A DNA stretch of 64,000 bases from Bacillus sp. 1780r2a1 (GCA_024134725.1 CP099863.1:1111501-1175500), one strand, 5' to 3'; positions 9,870 to 19,582 are shown, counted from the first letter of the stretch. Numbers and translations are program-made. Notes: generated by a model not told the origin, from the letters alone.

Positions 9870-10949
9870 ATGAAAGACAAAAAAAGTATATGTATTATTG
9901 GTCAGCTTCCTCCACCGGTGCATGGATTGTCTACGGCATTGCAAACAATTATAGATAATCAATATTTAAACAAAGAGTATTCTATAAATACTATTGACAT
10001 TAAAGAAAATAAAAGAATTATAAATCATGTAAAAAATATAATAAAAAACAATTCTGATTTGTATTATTTTACTATTTCTCAATCAATATTTGGTAACCTA
10101 AGGGATATGCTTATACTAGCTATTCTTTTAAAGAAGAAAAAAAAAGTTATTTTGCATTATCATGGTGGTTATTATAAACATTTATATGAGAAAATGAATA
10201 AATTTCAAAGATATATAAATCGAAGGCTTATCTCAAAAATTCATATAATGATTGCCTTAGGTGACAGCTTAAAAAGTATTTTTGATGATGTCATTAGTCC
10301 TGAAAAGATTAGGGTCTGTGAAAATTATATTGAAGAATCAAGCTTAACAGATGATTTAAGTTTTAACCAAAAACTAGACCAATTAAAAAGCAACTCTACC
10401 CTTGAAGTTTTATATTTAAGTAACTTTATTAAAAGTAAAGGGTATATGGATGTTTTAAAGTCTGCTAAAGTTTTGCGAAACGAAAATATAAGATTTCATT
10501 TTGCGGGGGCGTTTTTTACCAAAGTAGAGAAGCATGAATTTTTGCAATTGATTAAAGAATGGAATCTTGAAGAGACGGTTTATTATCATGGAATCGTTAA
10601 AGGAGAAAAGAAAAAAGAATTATTAACTAAATCACACGTATTTGCATTACCAACATATTATCCGTATGAAGGACAACCAATATCAATAATTGAAGCAATG
10701 GGAAATGGCTTGACAGTTATAACTACTAATCATGCAGGTATAAAAGATATCGTAAATAATGAAAACGGTTATTTTGTTAATTCTCAATCTCCTCTTCAAA
10801 TAACTGACTGTTTAAGAACTTTATCTAGTCAAACTCAAAAAATAAGGTTTTATGCATTTAATAATCGTAAATCAGTATTGAATAGGTTTAAAGAAAAAGA
10901 TTATATAAACAGACTAGAAAAAATATTTAATGAGGTATTATATAAATGA
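9870..10949 (+). CDS. Glycosyltransferase family 4
   Basis: 359 residues, GT-B fold. The N-terminal domain opens with SICIIGQLPPPVHGLSTAL, a glycan-acceptor loop typical of this family. The C-terminal donor domain has VLYLSNFIKSKGYMD and the EGQPISIIEAMGNG stretch that contains the family's E-x7-E motif. It adds a sugar to the growing repeat unit. The stop codon overlaps the start of the acetyltransferase gene (ATGA, 10946-10949), so the two are co-translated. Confidence 0.9.
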   Translation: MKDKKSICIIGQLPPPVHGLSTALQTIIDNQYLNKEYSINTIDIKENKRIINHVKNIIKNNSDLYYFTISQSIFGNLRDMLILAILLKKKKKVILHYHGGYYKHLYEKMNKFQRYINRRLISKIHIMIALGDSLKSIFDDVISPEKIRVCENYIEESSLTDDLSFNQKLDQLKSNSTLEVLYLSNFIKSKGYMDVLKSAKVLRNENIRFHFAGAFFTKVEKHEFLQLIKEWNLEETVYYHGIVKGEKKKELLTKSHVFALPTYYPYEGQPISIIEAMGNGLTVITTNHAGIKDIVNNENGYFVNSQSPLQITDCLRTLSSQTQKIRFYAFNNRKSVLNRFKEKDYINRLEKIFNEVLYK

Positions 10950-11506
10950 AAATTGAGCTAGCGAAATATAATCAAACTTTATACTCTAGAGGTAAAAACG
11001 GAGTTTTTATATTAATATGGTGGCTTGTTCAAGGAACTTTATTTAAATATTCTTTACACCCTATGTATAATTGGAGAAACAGTTTATTACGATTGTTTGG
11101 TGCAAACATAGGTAAAGGCGTTAAAATTAGGTCAACAGCTAAATTTACTTATCCATGGAAGGTAACTATAGGAAATTACTCATGGATTGGGGATAATGTT
11201 CAGTTCTATAGTTTAGATAAAATAGATATTGGAGAAAATTGTGTTGTGTCTCAAGAAAGTTATCTATGTACAGGAAGTCATAATATTAAGGATCCTCATT
11301 TTGGACTAATTACAAAGCCTATAGTTATTAAAGATGGGGCATGGGTAGCAAGTGATGTGTTTATTTACCCTGGTGTAACAATCAATGAGATGGCTGTTGT
11401 GGCTGCACGGAGTACAGTTGTAAAAGACGTATCAGCAAATGAAGTTCATGCTGGGTCCCCAGCAAAGTATATAAAAAGACGTTTTGAGGAAGATGAATTA
11501 TCATGA
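10946..11506 (+). CDS. WcaF-like acetyltransferase (left-handed beta helix)
   Basis: 186 residues. Hexapeptide repeats of the [LIV]-G-x4 kind run through the middle (IGKGVKI, IGNYSWIGDNV, IGENCVV, IKDGAWVASDV, VTINEMAVVAA). The likely catalytic His is in GSHNIKDP. This matches WcaF/WcaB-type acetyl-CoA-dependent O-acetyltransferases of colanic-acid clusters. It probably acetylates a sugar of the repeat unit. It overlaps both neighbours by 4 bp. Confidence 0.88.
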   Translation: MKIELAKYNQTLYSRGKNGVFILIWWLVQGTLFKYSLHPMYNWRNSLLRLFGANIGKGVKIRSTAKFTYPWKVTIGNYSWIGDNVQFYSLDKIDIGENCVVSQESYLCTGSHNIKDPHFGLITKPIVIKDGAWVASDVFIYPGVTINEMAVVAARSTVVKDVSANEVHAGSPAKYIKRRFEEDELS

Positions 11507-12750
11507 CCAAGAAAAAAATTGTTTTTGTTATCAATTATTTTTATCCGGATTATGCTTCTACAGGACAATTATTAACTGAATTATGTTTAAATCTTCAAAG
11601 TGATTTTGATATTACAGTAATAGCAGCACAACCTGGATATGCAGGTGAAAAGTCAACTACAACTAAATTATTTGAAGAAGACAAATTAGAGAATATAAAA
11701 ATTATTCGTATTCGCTTACCTAAAGTTGATAAAACTTCTAAAGTGAGTCGAATGAGATATATATTCTCTTATTTTATGTTAGCGAAAATAGCTTTATTGA
11801 AAGAAAAAAATATAGATGCTATTTATACAATATCACAGCCTCCTGTTTTAGGTGGTTTAATTGGAACAATCGGTAAATTTTTTAAAAGAGCGAAACACAT
11901 TTACAATATTCAAGATTTTAACCCTGAACAAGCAGCTGCTGTTAGCTATACTAATAAGCAGTTTATTTTTAATTGGGCAAAAAAAATAGATAAGTTAAAC
12001 TGTAGTTATTCTGATTGCGTTATTGTAGTGGGAAATGACATGAGCCAAACACTCAAAAAGCGATTTAACAATCAAAATGTACCAAATCATGTAGTAATTA
12101 ATAATTGGACTAATGAAGATGAAATTGTTCCTTTGTCCAAAAAAGAAAAAAATATACAAAGATTCCTTAAAGAGAATAATTTGGAGAATAAATTCATTAT
12201 TATGTATTCTGGTAACATCGGTTTGTACTACGATCTTGAAAATATTATTAAAGTAACTGAGCATTTTAAGGAGTACAAAGATATTGCTTTTGTTTTTATT
12301 GGTGAAGGAGCGGTAAAACAAGATATGCAGTCATTTGTTAATTCAAATGATATTCACAATGTACACTTTCTTCCTTATCAGCCAAAAGAATTTATTAAAT
12401 ACTCGCTAAATGCAGCAGATGTTCATTTAGTTGTTAATCAAAAAGGAATAAAAGGTGTATCAGTTCCAAGTAAGATTTATGGGGTAATGGCAGCTGGCAA
12501 GCCAGTATTGGGTGTATTAGAGCAAGAAAGCGAAGCGCAAATGTTAATTGAAAGCAGTCGTTGTGGTGTAGTAGTAGAACCGCAGGACTATAGTGAAATT
12601 ATTAATAGCATTGAAGAATTATATAGTCTTGAGAAAGAAAAGTTAGTCACTTTAGGGTTAAATGGAAGAGATTATTTAGATCAGCATCTTAAGCGTGATA
12701 TTTCTATTAATAAATACCGTGAAACTTTAAAGCAAGTACTAGAATCATAA
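11503..12750 (+). CDS. Glycosyltransferase family 4 (WcaI-like)
   Basis: 415 residues. The N-terminus (VFVINYFYPDYASTGQLLTE) is characteristic of WcaI-type transferases that act on lipid-linked acceptors. The C-terminal domain has IIMYSGNIGLYYDLE and VPSKIYGVMAAGKPVLGV, the nucleotide-sugar binding part. It is the last gene of the AT-rich stretch; GC content rises again in the next gene, marking the right border of the exchanged cassette. Sugar specificity is unknown. Confidence 0.9.
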   Translation: MTKKKIVFVINYFYPDYASTGQLLTELCLNLQSDFDITVIAAQPGYAGEKSTTTKLFEEDKLENIKIIRIRLPKVDKTSKVSRMRYIFSYFMLAKIALLKEKNIDAIYTISQPPVLGGLIGTIGKFFKRAKHIYNIQDFNPEQAAAVSYTNKQFIFNWAKKIDKLNCSYSDCVIVVGNDMSQTLKKRFNNQNVPNHVVINNWTNEDEIVPLSKKEKNIQRFLKENNLENKFIIMYSGNIGLYYDLENIIKVTEHFKEYKDIAFVFIGEGAVKQDMQSFVNSNDIHNVHFLPYQPKEFIKYSLNAADVHLVVNQKGIKGVSVPSKIYGVMAAGKPVLGVLEQESEAQMLIESSRCGVVVEPQDYSEIINSIEELYSLEKEKLVTLGLNGRDYLDQHLKRDISINKYRETLKQVLES

Positions 12751-12775
12751 ATAACATGTGAAAGGGTGCTTAATA

Positions 12776-14095
12776 TTGAAAATCTCAGTAGCAGGAACAG
12801 GCTACGTTGGCCTCGTAACAGGCGTCTGCCTTGCAGAGCATAAACACTCTGTTACATGTGTAGACATTGACGAAAATAAAATAGCAGTTATGAAAGCAGG
12901 AATCTCTCCAATTTATGAGCCAGGGCTTGAAGAGCTAATGGTTCGTAACATGGAGAGATTATTTTTTACCTCAAATTACAAAGAAGCGTATCGAGATGCA
13001 GACGTTATCTTTATTGGAGTGGGAACTCCTGAAAAAGCAGATGGATCTGCGAATTTAAAGTACGTGTATGAAGTAGCAGAACAAATTGCTGCTAGTGTTG
13101 AAAATGATTGTGTTGTTGTCGTGAAGTCCACAGTACCAATTGGAACGAATGATAAGATTGAAAGTTTGATTCAATCAAAGCTTAAACATAACGTGAAAGT
13201 CTCAGTTGCTTCTAACCCTGAGTTTTTATCGCAAGGAACAGCTGTTAAAGATACGTTACATACATCACGAATTGTACTCGGCGTAGAAGACGAGCAGGCG
13301 GGTGAAGTATTAAAAGAAGTATATGCAAGCTTCAAGGCTCCTATCGTGGTGACAAACCGCAAAAGCGCCGAAATGATTAAGTACGCATCAAATGATTTCC
13401 TTGCGCTGAAAATTTCCTTCATTAATGAGATTGCAAACCTTTGCGAAATCATCGGAGCAAATGTAGAAGACGTAGCACACGGGATGGGCTTTGATAGTCG
13501 TATCGGTAATAAGTTTTTAAATGCAGGTATCGGCTACGGGGGCTCTTGTTTCCCAAAAGATACAAAAGCGCTGCACTGGCTGGCAAATTTCCATGACTAT
13601 GAGCTTCGCACTGTAAAAGCTGCGATTGATGTGAATGAAAATCAAAAGCTCAAGCTAATTAAAAAATCTCGTAAGTATTTCGATAGCTTACAAGGGTTAA
13701 ACGTTGCGGTTCTTGGTCTTACGTTTAAGCCGGGAACGGATGATTTACGTGAAGCGCCAACGCTTGTCAATATTCCGCTTATGATTGAAGATGGCGCGAA
13801 CGTAAAAGCGTGGGATCCAGTTGGCGTTGAGAACTTCAAAAAGCTTTATACAGATGGTATTACGTATTGTAATTCTATTGAAGCTACACTGAAGGATGCG
13901 GACGTTTGCTTTATCTTTACAGAATGGGATGAAGTGAAAAATTTTGAATTAGAAAAATACAGCCAGCTTATGAAAACACCAATTGTTCTAGATGGGCGTA
14001 ATTGTTATAACCTAGAAGAAGTTAAGAAACAGAACCTAGTGTATGATTCAATTGGTCGTGAAACAATCCATAATCTAAACAAGGTATTTGTATAA
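12776..14095 (+). CDS. ugd: UDP-glucose 6-dehydrogenase
   Basis: About 439 residues. It oxidises UDP-glucose twice with NAD+ to UDP-glucuronate. The N-terminal NAD fold has VAGTGYVGLVTGVCLAE, the catalytic Cys lies in GIGYGGSCFPKDTKAL, and the C-terminal domain has LGLTFKPGTDDLREAP. A GTG at 12758 would extend the protein by six residues; the TTG at 12776 has AAAGGGTG at the right distance and gives the family's usual MKISVAGTG start. Together with galU it supplies glucuronic acid, making the polymer acidic. Confidence 0.95.
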   Translation: MKISVAGTGYVGLVTGVCLAEHKHSVTCVDIDENKIAVMKAGISPIYEPGLEELMVRNMERLFFTSNYKEAYRDADVIFIGVGTPEKADGSANLKYVYEVAEQIAASVENDCVVVVKSTVPIGTNDKIESLIQSKLKHNVKVSVASNPEFLSQGTAVKDTLHTSRIVLGVEDEQAGEVLKEVYASFKAPIVVTNRKSAEMIKYASNDFLALKISFINEIANLCEIIGANVEDVAHGMGFDSRIGNKFLNAGIGYGGSCFPKDTKALHWLANFHDYELRTVKAAIDVNENQKLKLIKKSRKYFDSLQGLNVAVLGLTFKPGTDDLREAPTLVNIPLMIEDGANVKAWDPVGVENFKKLYTDGITYCNSIEATLKDADVCFIFTEWDEVKNFELEKYSQLMKTPIVLDGRNCYNLEEVKKQNLVYDSIGRETIHNLNKVFV

Positions 14096-14105
14096 GGGAG
14101 TAGTT

Positions 14106-14133
14106 AATCAGATTTTAAAATCTGATTTTTTTT
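14106..14133 (+). terminator. AT-rich hairpin with T-run between ugd and manC
   Basis: A 20-bp palindrome (14107-14126) is followed by a run of T to 14133. It can fold into a roughly 8-9-bp stem of low stability, suggesting partial termination inside the operon. Such internal stops are what an upstream antitermination RNA would be needed to override. Confidence 0.6.
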
Positions 14134-14152
14134 ATTTTTTAGGAGGGATTTT

Positions 14153-15541
14153 ATGAAACTAGTACTACTTTCCGGAGGATCTGGAAAACGATTATGGCCT
14201 TTATCAAATGATACGCGTTCAAAGCAATTTCTTAAGGTATTAGAAAGTAAAGAAGGACAAAATGAATCAATGGTCCAGCGTGTTTGGAGCCAAATTGAAG
14301 CAGTTGGCTTAGGAAAATCAACGGTTATTGCCACGTCTAAGATGCAGCGTGATATGATTCACAGTCAAGTCGGTACAGACATTCCGCTCATCATCGAACC
14401 TGAACGTCGCGATACGTTTCCCGCAATTGCTTTAGCTGCAGCTTATCTTCATTCAGAAGAAAAGGTTTCAGAAGATGAAGTGGTAGTTGTACTTCCGGTT
14501 GATCCGTACGTTAACGATGCGTTTTTTGAAAGAGTAAAGGAGCTAGAAGCAGTGTTACAAAGCTCTGATGCAGATCTTGCGTTGATGGGGGTAAAGCCAA
14601 CGTACCCATCATCTAAATATGGATATATTGTTCCGCATGGTCAAGTGAATGCTGATGAGCATTTTACAGTGGAACGCTTTACAGAAAAGCCGAGTGAAGA
14701 AGCGGCAGAAGAGTTAATAAACCTTCATGCGCTTTGGAACTGCGGCGTTTTTGCGTTTAAATTAGACTATTTACTAGAGATTTTAAAAGAAAAAGAGCTC
14801 TCATTAGAATTTAATGATTTAGAAAAAAGTTATCAAGATCTTCCTAAGATTAGCTTTGACTATGAAGTAGTGGAGAATGCTAAGCATATTGTTGCTCTTC
14901 CGTATGAAGGCTATTGGAAAGACCTTGGGACGTGGAATACGCTAACAGAAGAAATGGCGACTGTTCAGATTGGAAAAGGTATTCTGACAGAAGATTCGAC
15001 GAATACGCACTTAGTCAATGAGCTTGACATTCCAGTGACGGTAGTGGGAGTAAAAGATGTTATTGTGGCGGCTAGTCCAGATGGAATTCTTGTGTCAGAT
15101 AAAGCGTCTAGTCCAAAGATTAAAGAGCTCATCGCTGATTACAATAACCCTCCAATGTATGAAGAGCGTACGTGGGGCTGGTCACGCGTATTGGATTATG
15201 CAAAGTACGATGAAAACCATGAGATGGTGACAAAGCGTATTTGTATCTTAGAAGGGAAAAACTCAAGCTATCACTACCATAGTTTACGTGATGAAGTGTG
15301 GACAATTGTTCGTGGTGAAGGAGAGCTTGTGTTAGATGATTCTATTACGCGCGTTAAAGCAGGGGATATTATTCACTTACCGGCAGGAAAGAAACACGGA
15401 ATCCGTGCAATTAACGAGCTTGAATTTATCGAGGTCCAAACAGGAAGTGGCATTTCAGATAAAGATTTCGTTCGTTTACTATTTAAATGGGATGATGTGG
15501 TAAAGCAATTTCAAGACTCACGTCCGAAAGTCATTTCATAA
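14153..15541 (+). CDS. manC: Mannose-1-phosphate guanylyltransferase (with cupin domain)
   Basis: 462 residues. The N-terminal nucleotidyltransferase domain starts LVLLSGGSGKRLWPLSNDTR and continues SKQFL; family members usually have PKQF, so Ser replaces Pro. ERFTEKPS marks the sugar-phosphate site. The C-terminal cupin (about residues 365-450, HYHSLRDEVWTIVRGEGEL then IIHLPAGKKHGI) is the type II phosphomannose isomerase-like domain of bifunctional ManC enzymes. It makes GDP-mannose for gmd/fcl or for direct transfer. A separate manA at 16671 may make the isomerase half redundant. Confidence 0.94.
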   Translation: MKLVLLSGGSGKRLWPLSNDTRSKQFLKVLESKEGQNESMVQRVWSQIEAVGLGKSTVIATSKMQRDMIHSQVGTDIPLIIEPERRDTFPAIALAAAYLHSEEKVSEDEVVVVLPVDPYVNDAFFERVKELEAVLQSSDADLALMGVKPTYPSSKYGYIVPHGQVNADEHFTVERFTEKPSEEAAEELINLHALWNCGVFAFKLDYLLEILKEKELSLEFNDLEKSYQDLPKISFDYEVVENAKHIVALPYEGYWKDLGTWNTLTEEMATVQIGKGILTEDSTNTHLVNELDIPVTVVGVKDVIVAASPDGILVSDKASSPKIKELIADYNNPPMYEERTWGWSRVLDYAKYDENHEMVTKRICILEGKNSSYHYHSLRDEVWTIVRGEGELVLDDSITRVKAGDIIHLPAGKKHGIRAINELEFIEVQTGSGISDKDFVRLLFKWDDVVKQFQDSRPKVIS

Positions 15542-15568
15542 GAGCTGGCAGTAGCTAGCTCTTTTTTT
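15541..15568 (+). terminator. Short terminator-like hairpin after manC
   Basis: AGAGCT (15541-15546) pairs with AGCTCT (15557-15562) and is followed by a T-run to 15568. The stem is only six pairs with a 10-nt loop, so it is weak and probably leaky, with the next gene's ribosome site (GGAGGAAAG) right behind it. Confidence 0.55.
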
Positions 15569-15582
15569 ATGGAGGAAAGATC

Positions 15583-16668
15583 GTGAAAACAATTGCTTAT
15601 TATATTTCTGATTATGGATATGGACACGCGGGACGAAGCATTGCGGTCATCAGGCAGCTATTAAATGCTGATGCGCATATCAAACTGATTGTTTGTCATT
15701 CATTTGCTTTGGGTTTTGTTAAAGAGTCATTAAAAGAATATGGAAACCGAGTTTATTTTCGAGAGGTTGCTACTGACGTAGGATATGTGCTTCATGATGA
15801 TTCGCTGGAGCCTGATGTGAATGCTTTAAATGAGAAAGTACAAACTTGGATTGTAAAGTGGGATTATCTGTGCGAACAAGAAAAGCAGTTTCTTGAAGAT
15901 TATGAAGTAGTCAGCGTCATTTCTGATATTTCACCTCTAGGTATTGCAGCTGCCTATGAGGTAAAGATTCCATCGATTGCTATCTCAAACTTTACTTGGC
16001 ACGGAGCGTATACAGATTTAATTAATATGAAGCTTCTTGCTTTTTTAGAAAAGCAGTATGAAAAAGTAACGTTTTTCTTTGAATTAGCAGGATACAACGA
16101 GCGCCACTGGAGCTCAAGCTATCAGCAGGTTGGTTTCTTCTCAAGAAACATTTCAGACAGCGAAGTAAAGAGAATTCAAAGAGAGCTTAATCCAAATAAA
16201 GATAAGTCTATTATTTTCTTTGGATTAGGCATGAAAGTAGATGTGAAGACGCTTCAAGATTTTAAGCTTTGGGACAGTCAAGATTGTGTATTCCTTGTTT
16301 CTCAAAATGTTTCCATCAACGCTTATAACGTGGTAAAAGTTCCACTTTCTTATACAGAATCACAAAACTATCTTGCAGCAGCTGATGTGGTTGTTACAAA
16401 AGCTGGATGGGGGATGATTAGTGAAGCTTTAGCAGGAAGCAGTTCACTTCTACTCATCAATCGTCAAAGTATGCAGGAAGACCGAAATACGATTCGTTAT
16501 ATGACAGAGCATAACCTGTGCAAGCTTATCTCCCAAGAAGAACTACCGTTTCTTAAAGTAATTGAAAGTCTTAACGAACAGCTGGACGCGTTAACAATCT
16601 ATAAATCAGATAATGAGCTCAATAAGCTTACAGATAAAATTATAAAAATAGTAAACGAGGTTCAGTAA
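15583..16668 (+). CDS. GT-B glycosyltransferase of the MurG/GT28-like type
   Basis: 361 residues. The N-terminal GYGHAGRSIAVIRQLL matches the Gly-rich acceptor loop of MurG/UgtP-type enzymes, and the C-terminal AADVVVTKAGWGMISEALAG matches their UDP-sugar binding region. The position between manC and manA puts it in the first polysaccharide pathway. Specificity is unknown; it could add mannose, glucose or an amino sugar. GTG start at 15583 with a strong GGAGGAAAG site. The gene ends 2 bp before manA. Confidence 0.82.
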   Translation: MKTIAYYISDYGYGHAGRSIAVIRQLLNADAHIKLIVCHSFALGFVKESLKEYGNRVYFREVATDVGYVLHDDSLEPDVNALNEKVQTWIVKWDYLCEQEKQFLEDYEVVSVISDISPLGIAAAYEVKIPSIAISNFTWHGAYTDLINMKLLAFLEKQYEKVTFFFELAGYNERHWSSSYQQVGFFSRNISDSEVKRIQRELNPNKDKSIIFFGLGMKVDVKTLQDFKLWDSQDCVFLVSQNVSINAYNVVKVPLSYTESQNYLAAADVVVTKAGWGMISEALAGSSSLLLINRQSMQEDRNTIRYMTEHNLCKLISQEELPFLKVIESLNEQLDALTIYKSDNELNKLTDKIIKIVNEVQ

Positions 16669-16670
16669 TA

Positions 16671-17678
16671 ATGAAACAGCCAATCTTTTTAAAACCTATT
16701 TTCCAAGAGAGAATCTGGGGAGGAACTCAGCTAAGTAATACGTACGGTTATGAGATTCCATCAAACCAAACCGGTGAGTGCTGGGCTATTTCTGCTCATC
16801 CCAATGGTCAAAGCATGGTGCGCTACGGAGACCTTGAAGGTAAAATGCTAGGCGAGCTATGGTTAGAACGTCCTGATTTGTTTGGATACTTTGAAAGCGA
16901 TCGATTTCCTCTTTTAACGAAAATCCTAGACGCGAACAATGACTTATCTGTACAGGTTCACCCAAACGATGAGTATGCGAAAGAGTATGAATTTGGAGAG
17001 CTTGGAAAAACGGAATGTTGGTACATCATTGATTGTGATGAGGGTGCGGACATGATTTTCGGACATTCGGCAAAGTCAAAAGAAGAATTTGTTCATATGA
17101 TTCAAGAAGGTCAGTGGGATGAGTTATTGCAGCGGGTTAAAATCAAGCCTGGTGACTTTTTCTATGTCCCAAGCGGAACGATCCATGCGTTATGTAAAGG
17201 AACTCTCGTTCTAGAAACGCAGCAAAGCTCGGATACAACGTACCGCGTCTATGACTACGAACGCCCAGGACAAGATGGACAGCTGCGTGAGCTTCATATT
17301 GACAAAGCGATTGAAGTAACAACAATTCCTCATACGGCTACAAAGTTAGAGGCAGCATTCACGAAAGTTAACGGAGCAACCATTACGACCTTTGTAGAAG
17401 AAGACTACTTTACCGTCTATAAATGGGATATTGACACAGCTGCTGAGCTATTTCAAGATGGACCGTTTACGCTTGGAAGTGTAGTCGACGGGAAAGGAAC
17501 GCTGATTACAAGTGAAGGTCAGTTTCCATTGCAAAAAGGCGATCATTTTATTCTCCCAAATAAAGTCGAAACATTTAAAATAGAGGGTCAATTATCAATC
17601 ATCGCATCTCACCCAAATCAAAAAGGAGGCGTACAACATCGTTTGGCAGGAACAGCTAGAGAAATGGCTAACGTTTGA
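16671..17678 (+). CDS. manA: Mannose-6-phosphate isomerase, class I
   Basis: 335 residues. It interconverts fructose-6-phosphate and mannose-6-phosphate with a bound zinc. Visible are FQERIWGGTQL, the zinc ligands in SVQVHPND and KTECWY, and SGTIHALCKGTLVLETQQSS followed by RVYDYER. It feeds the GDP-mannose branch of the locus. Length matches Bacillus ManA/Pmi. After it comes a 235-bp non-coding gap that should contain the promoter for the chain-length/kinase pair. Confidence 0.95.
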   Translation: MKQPIFLKPIFQERIWGGTQLSNTYGYEIPSNQTGECWAISAHPNGQSMVRYGDLEGKMLGELWLERPDLFGYFESDRFPLLTKILDANNDLSVQVHPNDEYAKEYEFGELGKTECWYIIDCDEGADMIFGHSAKSKEEFVHMIQEGQWDELLQRVKIKPGDFFYVPSGTIHALCKGTLVLETQQSSDTTYRVYDYERPGQDGQLRELHIDKAIEVTTIPHTATKLEAAFTKVNGATITTFVEEDYFTVYKWDIDTAAELFQDGPFTLGSVVDGKGTLITSEGQFPLQKGDHFILPNKVETFKIEGQLSIIASHPNQKGGVQHRLAGTAREMANV

Positions 17679-17913
17679 GGAATTACACATTCAGTAAAAA
17701 AGTTATTAGCTCAAATGTAAGACAGAGAAAACTTTAATCAATAATTAAAAAATGATGTAATGAATCTAGTAAATAATATTCTATCTATGCCGATATAAAC
17801 AGTACTAAATAATCACAAGATTTACAGGAATATGTAGAAAAGAATAGTTTTGTGAATTATAATGGTAAATAGAGTCTTTACGAAGCTACAATCTTTTAAT
17901 TCGGAGGTCACCA

Positions 17914-18663
17914 ATGGAAGAGACAATTGATTTACGACAGTTGTTCGGTACGTTAAAGAAACGTCTTTGGCTTATTGCGCTCATTACAATTATCGCAGCG
18001 ATGATAAGCGGTATCGTTAGTTTCTTTGTGTTAACGCCTGTCTATCAAGCAAGAACGCAAATTCTTGTGAATCAAGAAAGTTCAGAACAGCAGCCCCTTA
18101 ATGCATACACGATACAAACAAACATTCAGTTAATTAGTACGTACAACGAGATCATTACAAGTCCTGTTATTTTAGAGGATGTTGTTAAAAAGCTTAATTT
18201 AAACGTAACGGCTAAGCAGCTAAGCGGCCAAGTACAAGTAACGAACTCCCAGGATTCTCAAGTAGCGCATATCGTCGTACAAGACACGGACGCGAAGCGC
18301 GCAACGGATATTGCCAACACGACGGCAGATGTGTTCCAAGAGAAAATTTCTAGCATTATGAGCATTGATAACGTTAGTATTCTATCAAAAGCAGAGTTAG
18401 CTGACAGCTTAAACCCAATTAAGCCTGCGCCATTAATGAATATTGCGATTGCGATTGTAGTTGGGCTTATGCTTGGTGTTGGTTTAGCTTTCTTATTAGA
18501 ATACCTGGATAATACAATCAAGACCGAGCAAGATGTAGAAACGATATTGGATCTTCCAGTTATCGGCTCCATTTCAGTAATTAAAGACCGCGAACTTGAA
18601 GGAACTCGAGTAACACCAACAGGCGCAAATCATGCGGTGAGAGGAGAGACATACGGTGGGTAA
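17914..18663 (+). CDS. Wzz/YveK-type polysaccharide co-polymerase (kinase modulator)
   Basis: 249 residues. Two membrane segments (about residues 17-40 and 170-195) frame an extracellular region of about 130 residues, the Gram-positive Wzz arrangement (YwqC/EpsA/CpsC). The Pro-rich NPIKPAPL just before the second segment is typical. The short cytoplasmic tail normally activates the adjacent BY-kinase. It overlaps the kinase gene by 8 bp. It controls chain length and couples polymerisation to tyrosine phosphorylation. Confidence 0.93.
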   Translation: MEETIDLRQLFGTLKKRLWLIALITIIAAMISGIVSFFVLTPVYQARTQILVNQESSEQQPLNAYTIQTNIQLISTYNEIITSPVILEDVVKKLNLNVTAKQLSGQVQVTNSQDSQVAHIVVQDTDAKRATDIANTTADVFQEKISSIMSIDNVSILSKAELADSLNPIKPAPLMNIAIAIVVGLMLGVGLAFLLEYLDNTIKTEQDVETILDLPVIGSISVIKDRELEGTRVTPTGANHAVRGETYGG

Positions 18664-19378
18664 GTTGTTTAAGAAAAGAAAAGGCGTATCATCATCTAAC
18701 CGATTAACTCATATACGTAGCTTAATCTCTCATAAAAAGCCGAAATCACCGATAAGTGAGCAGTATCGTACAATTCGAACAAATATTCAATTTTCAAGTA
18801 TTGACGGCGAAATGCGCTCTGTTATGGTAACGTCAACTCTAGCATCGGAAGGGAAATCTACAACGGCTGCGAACTTAGCTGTTGTTTTTGCCCAGCAAGG
18901 AAAGAGAGTATTGCTTGTAGATGCAGATATGCGTAAACCTAGCGTACAGTATACGTTTCAGTTAGAAAATCATATTGGCTTGACTAACGTTCTAGCAAAG
19001 CAAACAAATCTAGCATCTGGTATCCAAGAGTCTCATGTGGACAACCTATGGGTGCTAACTAGTGGACCAATTCCGCCTAACCCATCTGAGTTGTTAGCTT
19101 CACAAGCGATGGAAAGCTTAATTCAAGAGATGTATAAGCAATTTGATATGGTGATCTTTGATACACCACCAGTGTTACCCGTTACGGATTCTCATATTTT
19201 AGCTAATAAATGTGAGGGGATTTTACTTGTTGTTCGCAGTAGACAAACAGAACGTGAAGCTGTGTTAAAAGCAAAAGATATTTTGCAGAAGCAAAAAGGT
19301 AAGCTGTTGGGTGTTGTACTAAATGGCAGACCACAAGAAGAAGGTAATTATTACTATTACTATGGTTCTGGTCAATAA
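18656..19378 (+). CDS. Bacterial tyrosine kinase (YwqD/CpsD type)
   Basis: 240 residues. Walker A lies in TSTLASEGKSTTAANLAV (about residues 59-76), Walker A' in VLLVDADMRKP (85-95) and Walker B in MVIFDTPP (165-172). The C-terminus carries five consecutive Tyr residues, the autophosphorylation cluster. BY-kinases of this type phosphorylate themselves, UDP-glucose dehydrogenases and other enzymes, so ugd and the ManNAc dehydrogenase here are candidate substrates by analogy. GTG start inside the co-polymerase gene. A strong terminator follows. Confidence 0.95.
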   Translation: MGKLFKKRKGVSSSNRLTHIRSLISHKKPKSPISEQYRTIRTNIQFSSIDGEMRSVMVTSTLASEGKSTTAANLAVVFAQQGKRVLLVDADMRKPSVQYTFQLENHIGLTNVLAKQTNLASGIQESHVDNLWVLTSGPIPPNPSELLASQAMESLIQEMYKQFDMVIFDTPPVLPVTDSHILANKCEGILLVVRSRQTEREAVLKAKDILQKQKGKLLGVVLNGRPQEEGNYYYYYGSGQ

Positions 19379-19422
19379 AATAAGACACGAAGACTTCTTT
19401 AGAGAAGTCTTCGTGTCTTATT
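19379..19422 (+). terminator. Strong terminator after the tyrosine kinase
   Basis: Perfect 18-bp arms (19381-19398 and 19403-19420) around TTAG, extended by two A-T pairs, begin immediately after the kinase stop codon. It ends the co-polymerase/kinase unit and implies a separate promoter for the phosphatase. Confidence 0.8.
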
Positions 19423-19574
19423 TGTGTTTACTTCCATAAAATAAAAGTGACGTATATCTGTAGTCTTTATATGTCGTAAAATGCGGTTTTTCGTCTGTAA
19501 AAAGTCGAAAAATCAGGTTGAATAATGGGAAATAGTTTGTGTAATAAGACAGAATGAAAAAGGTATAGAGACTT

Positions 19575-19582
19575 TTCGACAA
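19575..19582 (-). promoter_or_regulatory. Perfect Spo0A-box sequence upstream of the phosphatase gene
   Basis: TTGTCGAA is read on the - strand, identical to the Spo0A consensus. A near copy (AGTCGAA) is at 19503-19509. Between the box and the gene, AAATACCTA (19595-19603) stands 11 bp before a possible -10 (TAACAT, 19615-19620). Regulation by Spo0A is inference. Confidence 0.4.
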
